Positions 6,976-16,000 of a stretch of 22,053 nt of DNA are shown here, in pieces (position 1 is the first letter of the stretch; every line of letters begins with the position of its first letter). Position numbers and translations under genes: made by a program. Origin of the DNA: QYOJ01 sp043810345 (lineage in GTDB: Bacteria; Bacteroidota; Bacteroidia; Bacteroidales; FEN-979); assembly GCA_043810345.1 (NCBI GenBank), contig JBDROF010000061.1, forward strand, positions 1 through 22,053, in the 5' to 3' direction. The notes under the pieces were generated by a model. It saw only the letters and a list, made by a program, of their open reading frames with translations. It ran no database searches and was not told where the DNA came from.

Positions 6976-7914
6976 ATGAAAAAGCTAAGTATCCTTATCG
7001 TTACCATCCTTCTGGCCCATGCCGGGATGAGTCAATCCGCCTTACCAAACGGTAATTTTGAATCATGGACTTACACCGCCTATGGCTTTTATGACCCTGA
7101 CGGGGGATTCTTCAAGACCCTGAACATTCTGGATACCATTCAATTTTCTCCGGGCATTACCGCCTATCCCACCGATTCCGCACATGCCGGAAACAAAGCT
7201 GTCCGCCTGATTACCAGTAAAATAGACCTTCTGGATGTCCTCATTCCCGGAGTTATCGGAACCTTGAAAATAAATTGGCTTACCTCCAATGCGACCTTAG
7301 GAACACCGTACACCTGGACTACCAAAGCAGACCGGTTTCAGGGCTATTACATGGCGTTCCCGCTTAACGGCGACTCAACAAGCGCCATTATACTTCTTTC
7401 CAAATGGAACAACAACACGCACAAGCGTGACACTATTGCCTACACAAAGCTGATTTTCCAAGGTACGGTTAGTACCTACACCGGATTTGATGCCCCCATC
7501 AATTATTGGAATACCACCACCATGCCCGACACCATCACGCTGTTGTTACTCTCCTGCGGTGGATATAATGCTGTGAACATGATGGGATCCGTAGGACAGG
7601 TGGGTAGTCAGGCCTATTTCGATGATGTGACGTTGACGAACATTGCCGGGATTGAAATGCTGCTGATGCCCGATGTAGAGGTGCACCTTGCCCCCAATCC
7701 GGCCTCCGGCAATATGACGGTAACATTGAGCGAAGTGATCAAGAACGGCCTCTTCGAAGTATACAGTGCACAGGGCAAGATGATCAGGCAGTACCCCCTG
7801 AACTCCATCTCCGGAACCCTGGATGTCAGCTCCCTGGCGAATGGGATGTACTATTACAAAGTGACGGATGGCTCGAAAAAACTGAACACCGGCTCGTTCA
7901 TCATTGCGAAATAA
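6976..7914 (+). CDS. T9SS-sorted surface protein, possibly PCMD-like
   Basis: 312 residues. A signal peptide (MKKLSILIVTILLAHAGMSQS, cut near residue 19-20) precedes a beta-rich region that starts 'LPNGNFESWT' and contains 'AHAGNKAVRLIT' and 'FDDVTLTNIAG'. This arrangement resembles the PCMD or carbohydrate-binding-like jelly-roll proteins of Bacteroidota. The C-terminus (about 235-312) is a type A T9SS sorting domain: 'VHLAPNPASGNMTVTL', 'FEVYSAQGKMIRQY', 'LDVSSLANGMYYYKV', ending KLNTGSFIIAK. The protein is therefore expected on the cell surface or outside the cell. It sits 29 bp after the receptor gene, which suggests joint transcription and a possible role in capturing the receptor's substrate. 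No catalytic residues were recognised. Confidence 0.85.
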   Translation: MKKLSILIVTILLAHAGMSQSALPNGNFESWTYTAYGFYDPDGGFFKTLNILDTIQFSPGITAYPTDSAHAGNKAVRLITSKIDLLDVLIPGVIGTLKINWLTSNATLGTPYTWTTKADRFQGYYMAFPLNGDSTSAIILLSKWNNNTHKRDTIAYTKLIFQGTVSTYTGFDAPINYWNTTTMPDTITLLLLSCGGYNAVNMMGSVGQVGSQAYFDDVTLTNIAGIEMLLMPDVEVHLAPNPASGNMTVTLSEVIKNGLFEVYSAQGKMIRQYPLNSISGTLDVSSLANGMYYYKVTDGSKKLNTGSFIIAK

Positions 7915-7936
7915 TCTCATCTATTTCTACCAGACT

Positions 7937-9160
7937 ATGATTGATGTAAAAAGTTCACGTATGGCCATGGAGCTCGAAGACAAATACGGAGCTCACAATT
8001 ACCATCCGCTTCCGGTTGTCCTGGCAAAAGGCCAGGGTGTCTATATGTGGGACGTGGAGGGAAAACAGTACTTTGATTTTCTTTCAGCCTATTCCGCCGT
8101 TAACCAGGGCCATTGTCATCCCCGGATTGTCAACGCTCTGATCGAACAGGCCCAAACCCTGGAGCTTACCTCCAGGGCATTCTATAACAACGTGTTGGGT
8201 GCGTACGAAAAGTTTATCACCGGATATTTCGGCTACGATCGCGTGTTACCAATGAATACCGGTGCCGAAGGAGATGAAACCGCCCTGAAGCTGACCCGGA
8301 AATGGGCCTACAAGGTCAAAGGAATCCCGGAAAACCAGGCGAAGATCATCTGCTGCGAAAACAACTTCCATGGGCGAACCATTACCGTAGTTTCCATGTC
8401 AACCGACCCGGATGCACGCAAGGATTTCGGTCCGTTTACACCCGGGTTCATCACCATCCCGTACAATGACCTCGGGGCTCTGGAAAAAGTGCTGGAGGAT
8501 CCTCATGTCGCCGGATTTATGGTGGAACCCATCCAGGGAGAGGCCGGTGTCTACGTGCCGGATGAAGGATACCTGAAAAAGGCTTATGACCTGTGCAAAT
8601 CTAAGAATGTCCTCTTCATTGCGGATGAAGTCCAGACCGGAATCGCCCGGACAGGCAAACTGCTCGCTTGTGACTGGGAAGGATTCAAACCGGATGTGCT
8701 GATCCTCGGAAAAGCGCTGTCGGGAGGCGTCTATCCCGTTTCTGCCGTACTGGCGAATGATGACATCATGCTCACCATCCATCCGGGCGAACACGGTTCG
8801 ACCTTCGGGGGTAATCCCGTTGCCTGTAAAGTGGCTGTCACCGCCCTGCAGGTGGTCAGGGAGGAGAAGCTGGCAGAGAATGCTGAGGCTATGGGGAAGA
8901 TCTTTCGCGAGGAGTGCAGGAAGATTGAATCCCCATTCATCGAACTGGTTCGCGGAAAAGGGTTATTGAACGCCATCGTCATCCGGCCACATAACGAAAA
9001 GACAGCCTGGGATGTTTGTATGCAAATGAAGGAAAATGGTCTTCTGGCAAAGCCAACCCATGATCATATCATCCGGTTCGCACCTCCTTTGGTCATCAAT
9101 GAGAAGCAAATCCATGAAGCGGTTGGGATCATCAGGAAGTCGCTGAATGAATTAGCGTAG
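7937..9160 (+). CDS. rocD: Ornithine aminotransferase (ornithine-oxo-acid transaminase)
   Basis: 407 residues, the normal length for this cytosolic PLP enzyme, which converts ornithine and 2-oxoglutarate to glutamate semialdehyde and glutamate, linking arginine and proline metabolism. It is a class III aminotransferase. Seen are 'NYHPLPVVLAKGQGVYMWDV' at the N-terminus, 'NQGHCHPRI' (55-64), 'PMNTGAEGDETALKL' (105-119), the Asp230 motif 'IADEVQTGIARTG' that contacts the pyridine nitrogen, the PLP lysine Lys259 in 'ILGKALSGG', and 'HGSTFGGNPVACKVA'. ATG 7937 is chosen; a TTG at 7904 would overlap the preceding gene and add residues atypical of the family. It starts 22 bp after the T9SS-sorted gene and converges with the second receptor gene. 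Confidence 0.93.
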   Translation: MIDVKSSRMAMELEDKYGAHNYHPLPVVLAKGQGVYMWDVEGKQYFDFLSAYSAVNQGHCHPRIVNALIEQAQTLELTSRAFYNNVLGAYEKFITGYFGYDRVLPMNTGAEGDETALKLTRKWAYKVKGIPENQAKIICCENNFHGRTITVVSMSTDPDARKDFGPFTPGFITIPYNDLGALEKVLEDPHVAGFMVEPIQGEAGVYVPDEGYLKKAYDLCKSKNVLFIADEVQTGIARTGKLLACDWEGFKPDVLILGKALSGGVYPVSAVLANDDIMLTIHPGEHGSTFGGNPVACKVAVTALQVVREEKLAENAEAMGKIFREECRKIESPFIELVRGKGLLNAIVIRPHNEKTAWDVCMQMKENGLLAKPTHDHIIRFAPPLVINEKQIHEAVGIIRKSLNELA

Positions 9161-9251
9161 ACGAAGTTGGATGCACTGGCACATATAGTCACCATCATCG
9201 CTTTCATACTGGCCTTTTACCCGGCTGCCGATCACCCGGAAGGGAGCAAGT

Positions 9252-9272
9252 CCCCTTCAGGGGATTTAGGGG
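9252..9272. repeat. CCCCTTCAGGGG-ATTT-AGGGG element between convergent genes
   Basis: A 5-bp stem with a TC loop, followed by ATTTAGGGG, directly abuts the stop of the leftward receptor gene and lies about 90 bp past the rocD stop. It resembles the element at 1024-1037. Its position between converging genes would suit a bidirectional transcription end point, but no long T-run is present. Confidence 0.55.
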
Positions 9273-11705
9273 TTAAAACGAAGCAAACAATTTTACATTA
9301 AACGTCCTCGGAGTGAGGTAGTTGGGGATAGCGTACTGCCGGTTGGTGATGTCGGCGACCCAGAGGTAGGAGATGGTATTGCTGAGCTGCAGGAGATTGA
9401 AAACCTCCAGGGAAATCCACATCGATTTGAAAGCCCTCAGGGCGTTTTTCGGGTTTTTATAGCGGGTTCGCTCACCAATTAGCTGCTTTGAGATACCGAG
9501 GTCGATCCGTTTGTAAGCCGGGATCCGGAGGGTATGATCTTTACGCGGGGAGTCAGGAGGGCCTACAGGAAGTCCGGTTCCGTAAAAGAGTGTAATAGCC
9601 ACCTTCCAGGTGGGGAATTTCGGGATATAATCCTGGAAAAAGATGCTAAGGTTCACACGCTGGTCCGTTGGCCGGGCGACCCAGGCTCCTTCAAAGTATT
9701 CTTCGGTCTTCATGATGGAGAGGCTGGCCCACGATTCAGCCCCTTTTACAAATTCCCCGTTGATGCGGAAATCTATCCCTGTAGCGTAGCCGTGTGCATC
9801 ATTGGTGCCGAAGTACCGGATGTTCAGGTTATCAATCTCGTATGGAATAAGGTTGTCGATGTATTTGTAATAGGCCTCTGCCACGAATTTGAAAGGCCGT
9901 CCCCAGGCCTGGAAATAGAGATCACTGCCGGCAAGCACCTGAATGGAGGTTTGTGCTTTCAGATTGAGGACCACATTTCCCTGCAGATCGGTGATCTCCC
10001 GGAAGGTGGGAGGCTGTGAGTAAAACCCGGAAGAGATCCTGAAGGTGGTCTCGGTTCTCCAATGCGGCTTGAACGCGAGGTTGATCCGGGGATTTACATT
10101 CACCTGGTTGTTGTAGCTGTACCAGATCCCCCTGACGCCTGCGGTGAGGGCGATGTCGGTTTGCCGGAGTTTGAACGTCCAGGTATCCTGTACGAAGGCG
10201 GAAACCAGGCTGGTGCTGAGGTTCTGGTCTGTTTTAACCACATTCTTCAGGATAAACGGATCATGGGCCGGGTTGGGAAATCCGATGGAGTCGATCGGCC
10301 GGGGAAGGGTATAACCAGCCGAATCCTGAAGCTCCCATTCGTTCATCCGGTTCTCAAAGTAGGAATACTGGTAGCGGATGCCCCAGTCGACCTGGTTGAT
10401 GGTTTCCTCAACCGATCCACGGTGTTCCAGATGGAGCACGGTCCCGTTGAGGTAGTTCCGGGCATGGTCCATATAGGCACCCACACCCAGGAGCTCGGTT
10501 ACTTCACCATATTCAGAACTACCCTGAAAGCTCTCCAGCTTCCCGATCCAATACTCTCCTGAGATGTCGTATGTCTCACTTTCGTTTGTCTGGTAGGCAC
10601 TTGAAATGAACCGCAGCTTTATGTTTTCTGCAGGCCTGTAGGTCAGGGTCAGACCAGTGAGCCAGTTCCGGTACCGGTCCACCTCGTGGCCGTCGAAGTA
10701 GATCCTGATCTTGTAGGCTTCATCAATGGTCCCAAAACTGGTTTCCCTGGTCTCGGGGATCAGTTTAAAGGTGTTGTTGGAAAAGTATCCCAGCAGGGAA
10801 AGCTCCATTTTATCCGAGATGTCGTAATAGAGCATCCCCTGGATGTCGAAGTAACGTGGTTTGTAGTTTCCTTTGGTGTCCAGCCCTTTCAGTAAGTAAC
10901 TATTGGTTTTGTACCGGCCTCCAAGGAGGTAGGAGAATCTTTTTTTGGCAAAGGTTCCTTCCAGGTGGGCGCTGACACCCATCAGATTGAGGTCGAACGA
11001 TCCGGCAAAAGCCCGGGGCTTTCTGTAGCGGATATCCAGCACCGAAGATAATTTGTCCCCGTATTTTGCATCAAATCCCCCTGCAGAAAAGAGGATGCCG
11101 GATACCAGATTGGGATTCAGAAAGCTCATTCCTTCCTGCTGCCCAGACCGGATCAGGAACGGGCGGTATACCTCAATATCGTTCACAAACACCAGATTCT
11201 CATCGTAATTCCCACCCCGAACTGAGTATTGAGAGCTTAGCTCATCGCGGGATGAGACGCCGGGGAGGGTTTTGATGATATCCTCCACGCTGGCATTGAT
11301 GGTGGGAATGAAGGTGATGGTTTTGGGATCGATCCGGTTGAAGGTGCTGGTGCGCAATTGCTCATCCTTCACTTCGATGGTGCTCAGTACAGTGGATGTT
11401 TGCCTGAGCGTTACCTCGCCGACATGTTTCCCGCCCGAAGGCAGGTTCACTACCAATGAATCCCGTTCAAACCCGACGAATGAGAAGAGGATGATCACCT
11501 CTTTGTTGGCTGGAACTGCCAGTGAAAAATAACCTTGCCTGTCGGTAGTGGTGCCGGTAGTGGCGCCCACCACAGCCAGGTTGACATATTCAATCGGATC
11601 GCCCTCCTCGTTGGTCACATAACCGGTCACAGTCCCCACCTGGGCAAAGGAGCTCCATATGAAAATGAGCATAAACGCTGAGATGATGGAGATTTGTCTA
11701 AACAT
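9273..11705 (-). CDS. TonB-dependent receptor with carboxypeptidase-regulatory-like domain
   Basis: 810 residues. The signal peptide (MFRQISIISAFMLIFIWSSFA) ends before Gln22. A carboxypeptidase-regulatory-like domain occupies about 24-105 ('VTGYVTNEEGDPIEYVNLAV', 'TTTDRQGYFSLAVPA'). A plug domain follows at about 130-235 ('ASVEDIIKTLPGVSSRDELS', 'QYSVRGGNYDENLVFVNDIE', 'LVSGILFSAGGFDAKYGDKL'). The rest is a barrel ending in Phe (NVKLFASF), the usual terminal residue for barrel assembly. It resembles large Bacteroidota receptors with few known substrates. The gene begins 2 bp after a small regulatory-domain gene on the same strand, so the two are almost certainly co-transcribed. Confidence 0.92.
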   Translation of the reverse strand: MFRQISIISAFMLIFIWSSFAQVGTVTGYVTNEEGDPIEYVNLAVVGATTGTTTDRQGYFSLAVPANKEVIILFSFVGFERDSLVVNLPSGGKHVGEVTLRQTSTVLSTIEVKDEQLRTSTFNRIDPKTITFIPTINASVEDIIKTLPGVSSRDELSSQYSVRGGNYDENLVFVNDIEVYRPFLIRSGQQEGMSFLNPNLVSGILFSAGGFDAKYGDKLSSVLDIRYRKPRAFAGSFDLNLMGVSAHLEGTFAKKRFSYLLGGRYKTNSYLLKGLDTKGNYKPRYFDIQGMLYYDISDKMELSLLGYFSNNTFKLIPETRETSFGTIDEAYKIRIYFDGHEVDRYRNWLTGLTLTYRPAENIKLRFISSAYQTNESETYDISGEYWIGKLESFQGSSEYGEVTELLGVGAYMDHARNYLNGTVLHLEHRGSVEETINQVDWGIRYQYSYFENRMNEWELQDSAGYTLPRPIDSIGFPNPAHDPFILKNVVKTDQNLSTSLVSAFVQDTWTFKLRQTDIALTAGVRGIWYSYNNQVNVNPRINLAFKPHWRTETTFRISSGFYSQPPTFREITDLQGNVVLNLKAQTSIQVLAGSDLYFQAWGRPFKFVAEAYYKYIDNLIPYEIDNLNIRYFGTNDAHGYATGIDFRINGEFVKGAESWASLSIMKTEEYFEGAWVARPTDQRVNLSIFFQDYIPKFPTWKVAITLFYGTGLPVGPPDSPRKDHTLRIPAYKRIDLGISKQLIGERTRYKNPKNALRAFKSMWISLEVFNLLQLSNTISYLWVADITNRQYAIPNYLTPRTFNVKLFASF

Positions 11706-11707
11706 GT

Positions 11708-12424
11708 CTAAGGCTGTTCTTCGTATGTTCTGCGTTTAAATTTCCCCTCTTTCCAGGCTTTGATGAACTGAGCCCATGCAAAGGGATTGAATATGGAAAA
11801 GGGCTGTTGCTGCCCGAAGTAGTAAAGTTTACTGGTCTGGTTTTCAATATAGTTATGGTAGTTCATCCGGGCATCCATCGGAAGCTGATCGGCCATCATC
11901 CGGATCTTGGCGGCTGACAGGTTTTTCCTTGCTCTCTCCAGGTCATCGTCAGGAATCCGGATATTGATAAATGCCTGTTTGAAATCTTCATAGGTTGGCC
12001 AGGGAAAGATGATGGCCGCTTCCAGGGTCAGGGTATCGGCAGTCATGAGCTGGATCAGTGAATAGCGTTGATGGCGGATGGTATCGGGGATGATGAAGGA
12101 AGCCGGTTTGTATCCCAAAGCATTAAACAGGATGGTATCCCCGATGCGGGCTACAAACGAGAAGTAACCCATGATGTCGCTGGTGGTTCCTTCCCTACTC
12201 GTTTTCACGCTGATTCTTGCAAAGGGAACAGGTGAGAGACTATCGGCCGTAATGGCAATGCCGGTAAACTGAACCAGGGTCCGGTCATGCTCCCTGTCCT
12301 GTTTACCTGGTTCTGCCTGTGTCTGGACCTGGCCGGTGGTTTGCCCTTTTTCCTGCGCCCCGGTTCTGAGACCGGCAACTAATAATATAAAGGTGACAAG
12401 AAGAACAGGGAAACGGTGATTCAT
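11708..12424 (-). CDS. Exported carboxypeptidase-regulatory-like protein
   Basis: 238 residues. A signal peptide (MNHRFPVLLVTFILLVAGLRTGA) is followed by a Gln/Lys-rich linker (about 24-50). A single carboxypeptidase-regulatory-like beta-sandwich spans about 53-130 ('QFTGIAITADSLSPVPFARI', 'TSDIMGYFSFVARIGDTILF', 'ALGYKPASFII'). The C-terminal part is helical and charged (about 140-238), with 'WPTYEDFKQAFINIRIPDDD' and 'FNPFAWAQFIKAWKEGKFKR'. No catalytic motif is seen. It is periplasmic or membrane associated, and its 2-bp spacing to the receptor gene suggests an accessory role for that receptor. Its own function is unknown. Confidence 0.8.
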   Translation of the reverse strand: MNHRFPVLLVTFILLVAGLRTGAQEKGQTTGQVQTQAEPGKQDREHDRTLVQFTGIAITADSLSPVPFARISVKTSREGTTSDIMGYFSFVARIGDTILFNALGYKPASFIIPDTIRHQRYSLIQLMTADTLTLEAAIIFPWPTYEDFKQAFINIRIPDDDLERARKNLSAAKIRMMADQLPMDARMNYHNYIENQTSKLYYFGQQQPFSIFNPFAWAQFIKAWKEGKFKRRTYEEQP

Positions 12425-12429
12425 GCGGG

Positions 12430-12437
12430 CAAAAATA
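12430..12437 (-). promoter_or_regulatory. Possible -7 element directly before the regulatory-domain gene
   Basis: TATTTTTG on the minus strand lies only 5 bp before the start codon. If used, the transcript would be nearly leaderless. Read-through from rpmB is an equally good explanation. Confidence 0.25.
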
Positions 12438-12506
12438 TGGAATACGCTGGTTAATCAACGTATTTTACCCGTTTTTATTTCTATTCAAACAGGCAAAAAA
12501 CAGCTG

Positions 12507-12749
12507 TTACGGATTTGCCAGATAGCCTTTCTCACGGGCCTCTTTCAGGCAAGCAGAGATCCCTTTTTTATTGATGTTCCTGATTCCCTCGGTAGATACC
12601 TTCAGGGTGATATACCGGTCTTCTTCGGGAATGTAAAAGGTTTTTGTTTGCAGGTTGGGATGAAATACCCGTTTGGTCTTTTTATTGGAGTGAGAGACCT
12701 TGTTTCCCTTCATGTATGTTTTGCCCGTAATTTCACAAATCCTTGCCAT
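12507..12749 (-). CDS. rpmB: 50S ribosomal protein L28 (bL28)
   Basis: 80 residues with the L28 pattern throughout: 'MARICEITGKTYMKGNKVSH', 'NKKTKRVFHPNLQTKTFY', 'ITLKVSTEGIRNINKKGI' and the C-terminal 'CLKEAREKGYLANP'. It is a structural protein of the large ribosomal subunit. The zinc-binding double CxxC form is absent; only Cys5 and a C-terminal Cys occur. In many Bacteroidota rpmB is followed by rpmG and a small DUF4295 gene; here neither is present, and an envelope protein gene follows 82 bp downstream. A good promoter lies 42 bp upstream. Confidence 0.96.
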   Translation of the reverse strand: MARICEITGKTYMKGNKVSHSNKKTKRVFHPNLQTKTFYIPEEDRYITLKVSTEGIRNINKKGISACLKEAREKGYLANP

Positions 12750-12790
12750 GGCGCAATTGTCTTAAAGAATTGGGTTTCAAAAATGGAGTG

Positions 12791-12822
12791 CAAAGTTCGA
12801 AAGAATTATTCAGAATTACAAA
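12791..12822 (-). promoter_or_regulatory. Promoter of rpmB (TTTG-N20-GAACTTTG)
   Basis: Read leftward, TTTG (12819-12822) is followed after exactly 20 bp by GAACTTTG (12791-12798), a 7-of-8 match to the Bacteroidota TAnnTTTG box. Transcription would start near 12784-12787, giving a leader of about 35 nt. Confidence 0.65.
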
Positions 12823-12841
12823 CGAAATTGGTAATTTCATT

Positions 12842-12897
12842 CAGTCCACAGTCTTCAGTCTTCAGTCTTCAGTCTTCAGTCTTCAGTCTTCAGTCTG
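12842..12897. repeat. CAGTCTT heptamer array (8 units)
   Basis: Six exact copies of CAGTCTT, flanked by CAGTCCA and CAGTCTG. It is the same CAGTCnn family as the array inside the ubiD-like gene. Confidence 0.97.
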
Positions 12898-12917
12898 CTT
12901 GTCCGCCTGTCACGGCT

Positions 12918-12952
12918 CATGTCCCACGTCCCACATCTTACGTCCCACGTCT
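12918..12952. repeat. CACGTCC heptamer array (5 units)
   Basis: CATGTCC, CACGTCC, CACATCT, TACGTCC and CACGTCT follow one another. The reverse complement, GGACGTG, is the unit of the arrays at 20262-20289 and 21562-21589. Confidence 0.85.
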
Positions 12953-13054
12953 CGTCCCGCAAATCGACAAAATCACCCCTGTTATCGAATTTTCTTTCAG
13001 GAGCCGATGATTCCTCGTAATTTGAGCTCCGAATCAATAAACAACTATGTAATC

Positions 13055-16000
13055 ATGAAATACATCACCCGGTCACTGAAATGGTCAGGCACGGCTGTTT
13101 CTCTGTTTGTTTGTGTAATTTTGTCGGCTCTTGTCCTACCCGGATGTAAAAAGCACGACATGCACGGATTTAAACTGATTGAAAAACGCTTTGTCAAGGA
13201 ACTGAACGCTGAATGCTACCTTTACGAACATGAAAAGAGCGGAGCTCATCTGTTGAAAATAGCATCGGAAGACCCGAACAAGACATTCGGGATCGCTTTC
13301 AAAACGTTTCCCGATTCTGATGCAGGCACCCCCCACATCATGGAACACTCGGTGCTGAACGGATCGAAGAATTTTCCTGTGAAGAGTCCCTTTGACGTGT
13401 TATCCAAAGGATCGCTGAATACATTCATCAACGCTTTTACCGGCAAGGATATGACCATGTACCCGGTGGCAAGTATGAACGACAAAGACTACTTCAACCT
13501 GATGCATGTTTACCTCGATGCCGTTTTTAACCCTTTGATCTATGACGATCCCCGGATTTTGAAACAGGAGGGATGGCATTACGAACTGACGGAACAGGCC
13601 GAGCCGGTTGTATACAAAGGGGTGGTTTACAATGAGATGAAAGGATCATTCTCGAGTCCAACCCGGGTTCTGAATTATGAGATCTATAAACATCTCTTCC
13701 CGGATAATCCGTACGGATATGAATCCGGTGGATATCCTCCCGCCATACCCACACTCACGGATGAGGCTTTCCTGGATTATCACAAGCGGTTCTATCACCC
13801 CGAAAACAGCTACATTTTGTTGTACGGTGATGCCGATCTGGAAAAGGAGTTGGCGTTCATCGATTCTGCCTACCTCACGAACTACGAAAAAGGGACCAAC
13901 CCGGTTACCATCACCGATCAGGCCCCTTTTGAATCGATGAAAAGGATCACCGCTTTTTATCCTGTTCTGGAAGGGGCCAGGATGGAAGATCAAACGTATC
14001 TTTCATACAACTTTGTAGCCGGTCACAATACCGACCAGAAGCTGGCCTGGGGTTTGGATATCTTATGCGATGTATTGGTCAACCAGGAATCGGCACCCGT
14101 TCGTCTGGCATCACAGCAAGCGGAAATCGGACAGGATGTATCTGCCTCTTCCGACAGTTACAACCAGAATGTGATTCAGCTCATCGTAACGAATGCCAAT
14201 CCCGGCGACAATGAAAAGTTCATGGAGGTCATTAAGAAGACTCTTCAAAGAGTTGCTGAAGAAGGAGTAGACAGAGAAGAGGTGGCCGGTGTGCTGAACC
14301 GCATTGAGTTTCAGCTGCGTGAGGGAGATAACGCCCAGAAAGGGCTGACATACGGATTCCAATCGCTCTCCGGCTGGTTTTTTGCCGATGATCCTTTCCT
14401 GACCCTCGAGTGGGAGAAACCACTGGCTGCTCTGAAGAAAGGGATCAAGGAGAATTACCTGGAATCGGTGATCACAAATTATTTCCTGCACAATCCCCAC
14501 TCCCTCGAACTTACGCTGGAACCGAAACCGGGCATGGAACAGGAGAATATGGCTAAAGATGTGGAGCTGTTGAAGACCTATAAAGCCTCCCTGACTGAAG
14601 AACAGATGGAGGAGCTCATTGCAGAAACAAATGAATTGATTGCCTACCAGGAGCGGGAGGATACACCAGAGGCGCTGGCCACCATCCCATTACTTGAACT
14701 CTCGGACATCAATCCCAAGGCCGAATGGTTTGGAGTGGAGGAGACAGAAGTTGGCGGAGTGCCTGTATTGTATTGTGATCAGTTCACTAACCATGTGGTC
14801 TACATGAACCTGACGTTTGATCTCCGGGTGTTGCCCTCCGAGATGATCCCGTATGCATCCCTTCTCTCCAATGTAATCAGTTTGCTCAATACCGAAAGCT
14901 ACACGTATGGCGATCTGAACAAAGCCCTCAACATCAACACCGGCATGTTCAATGTCTCTTTGCCCACGTTCTTGGAGGATCAGGATGACAGCAAACTGAT
15001 CCCGAAATTTGAGGTGACATCCAAAGCAATGGGTGATAAGGTGGAGAAAATGTTTGAGCTGACAGGGGAGATCCTGAACAAGACTCGTTATTGCGACACG
15101 GAACGGTTGAAGACCGTATTGGATAAACATCAGGCCCAGCTGGATGCCGACGTGAAACGGAACGGTTACCGCTATGCTTCCAGGCGTCAGGCATCGTATG
15201 TTACCAACCATGGACTTTTCAGGGAAGAGGCAGGAGGATTGGATTACTACTGGTTTGTAACAGATCTGACAAAGAAATTCGATGAGAATCCTCAGAAGGT
15301 TTGTGAAACACTGTCTGACGTTGCCAAACTTCTCTTTACCAAACAAAACCTGATCGCTGCCACCACCTGTAACAAGGAGCAGTTGAAGATCTTTACCAAT
15401 GGGCTGACAGCGTTTATTGCCACTCTGCCGGATGAACCGGTCACGTTAAAGGAGTGGGCTCTGCAACCTGTGAAAAAGAATGAAGGGCTGCTGACGCCGT
15501 CCAAGGTGCAATATGTAGTAGCGGGTGCTGATTTCAAAGACCTAGGCTATTCCTGGGATGGCAAGATGAGGGTACTGAACCAGATCCTTTCAACGGATTA
15601 CCTGCAGACAAAAATCCGTGTAATGGGTGGAGCTTACGGGGGCTGGTGTGTCATTACTCCTTACGGAATGACAACCTTTAACTCCTACCGTGATCCGAAT
15701 CTGGAGGAGACACTGGAGAATTATGCCGGAATTCCGGATTACCTGAACAATTTCGAAGCGGATGATAATGCGATGACCCGTTATATTATCGGGACTATCG
15801 CCGGATTGGATACACCACTGACTCCTTCCCAGAAGGGGGATCGCGCTGTCAACTACTACTTTTCCAAAACTACGCAGGAAGATCTCCAGCAAGACCGTGA
15901 TGCCGTGTTAGCGACCACAACAGGCGATATCAAGGGTTTTGCAAAGATGATGCAGGATATCCTGGACCAGAAGGTTTACTGTGTATATGGAAATGCAGAT

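Larger units (their letters stand above)
12750..13054. other. Divergent spacer between rpmB and the M16 protease gene
   Basis: This 305-bp spacer holds the rpmB promoter near its left end, then two heptamer arrays (12842-12897 and 12918-12952). About 100 bp of unique sequence without a recognisable promoter precedes the protease start. A rightward frame is open across the arrays into the protease gene, but its product is low-complexity translation of the repeats and is rejected. Confidence 0.8.

Noticed and set aside
9534..10562. Long rightward open frames opposite the second receptor gene
   Set aside because: They lie wholly within a well-supported receptor gene on the other strand, have no recognisable domains, and arise from its codon pattern.
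12842..12952. CRISPR array
   Set aside because: The units are contiguous 7-mers without spacers, and no cas genes are present.
12743..13054. N-terminal extension of the M16 protease frame back to 12743
   Set aside because: The extra residues are translated from the heptamer arrays and would precede an otherwise perfect lipoprotein signal peptide starting at 13055.
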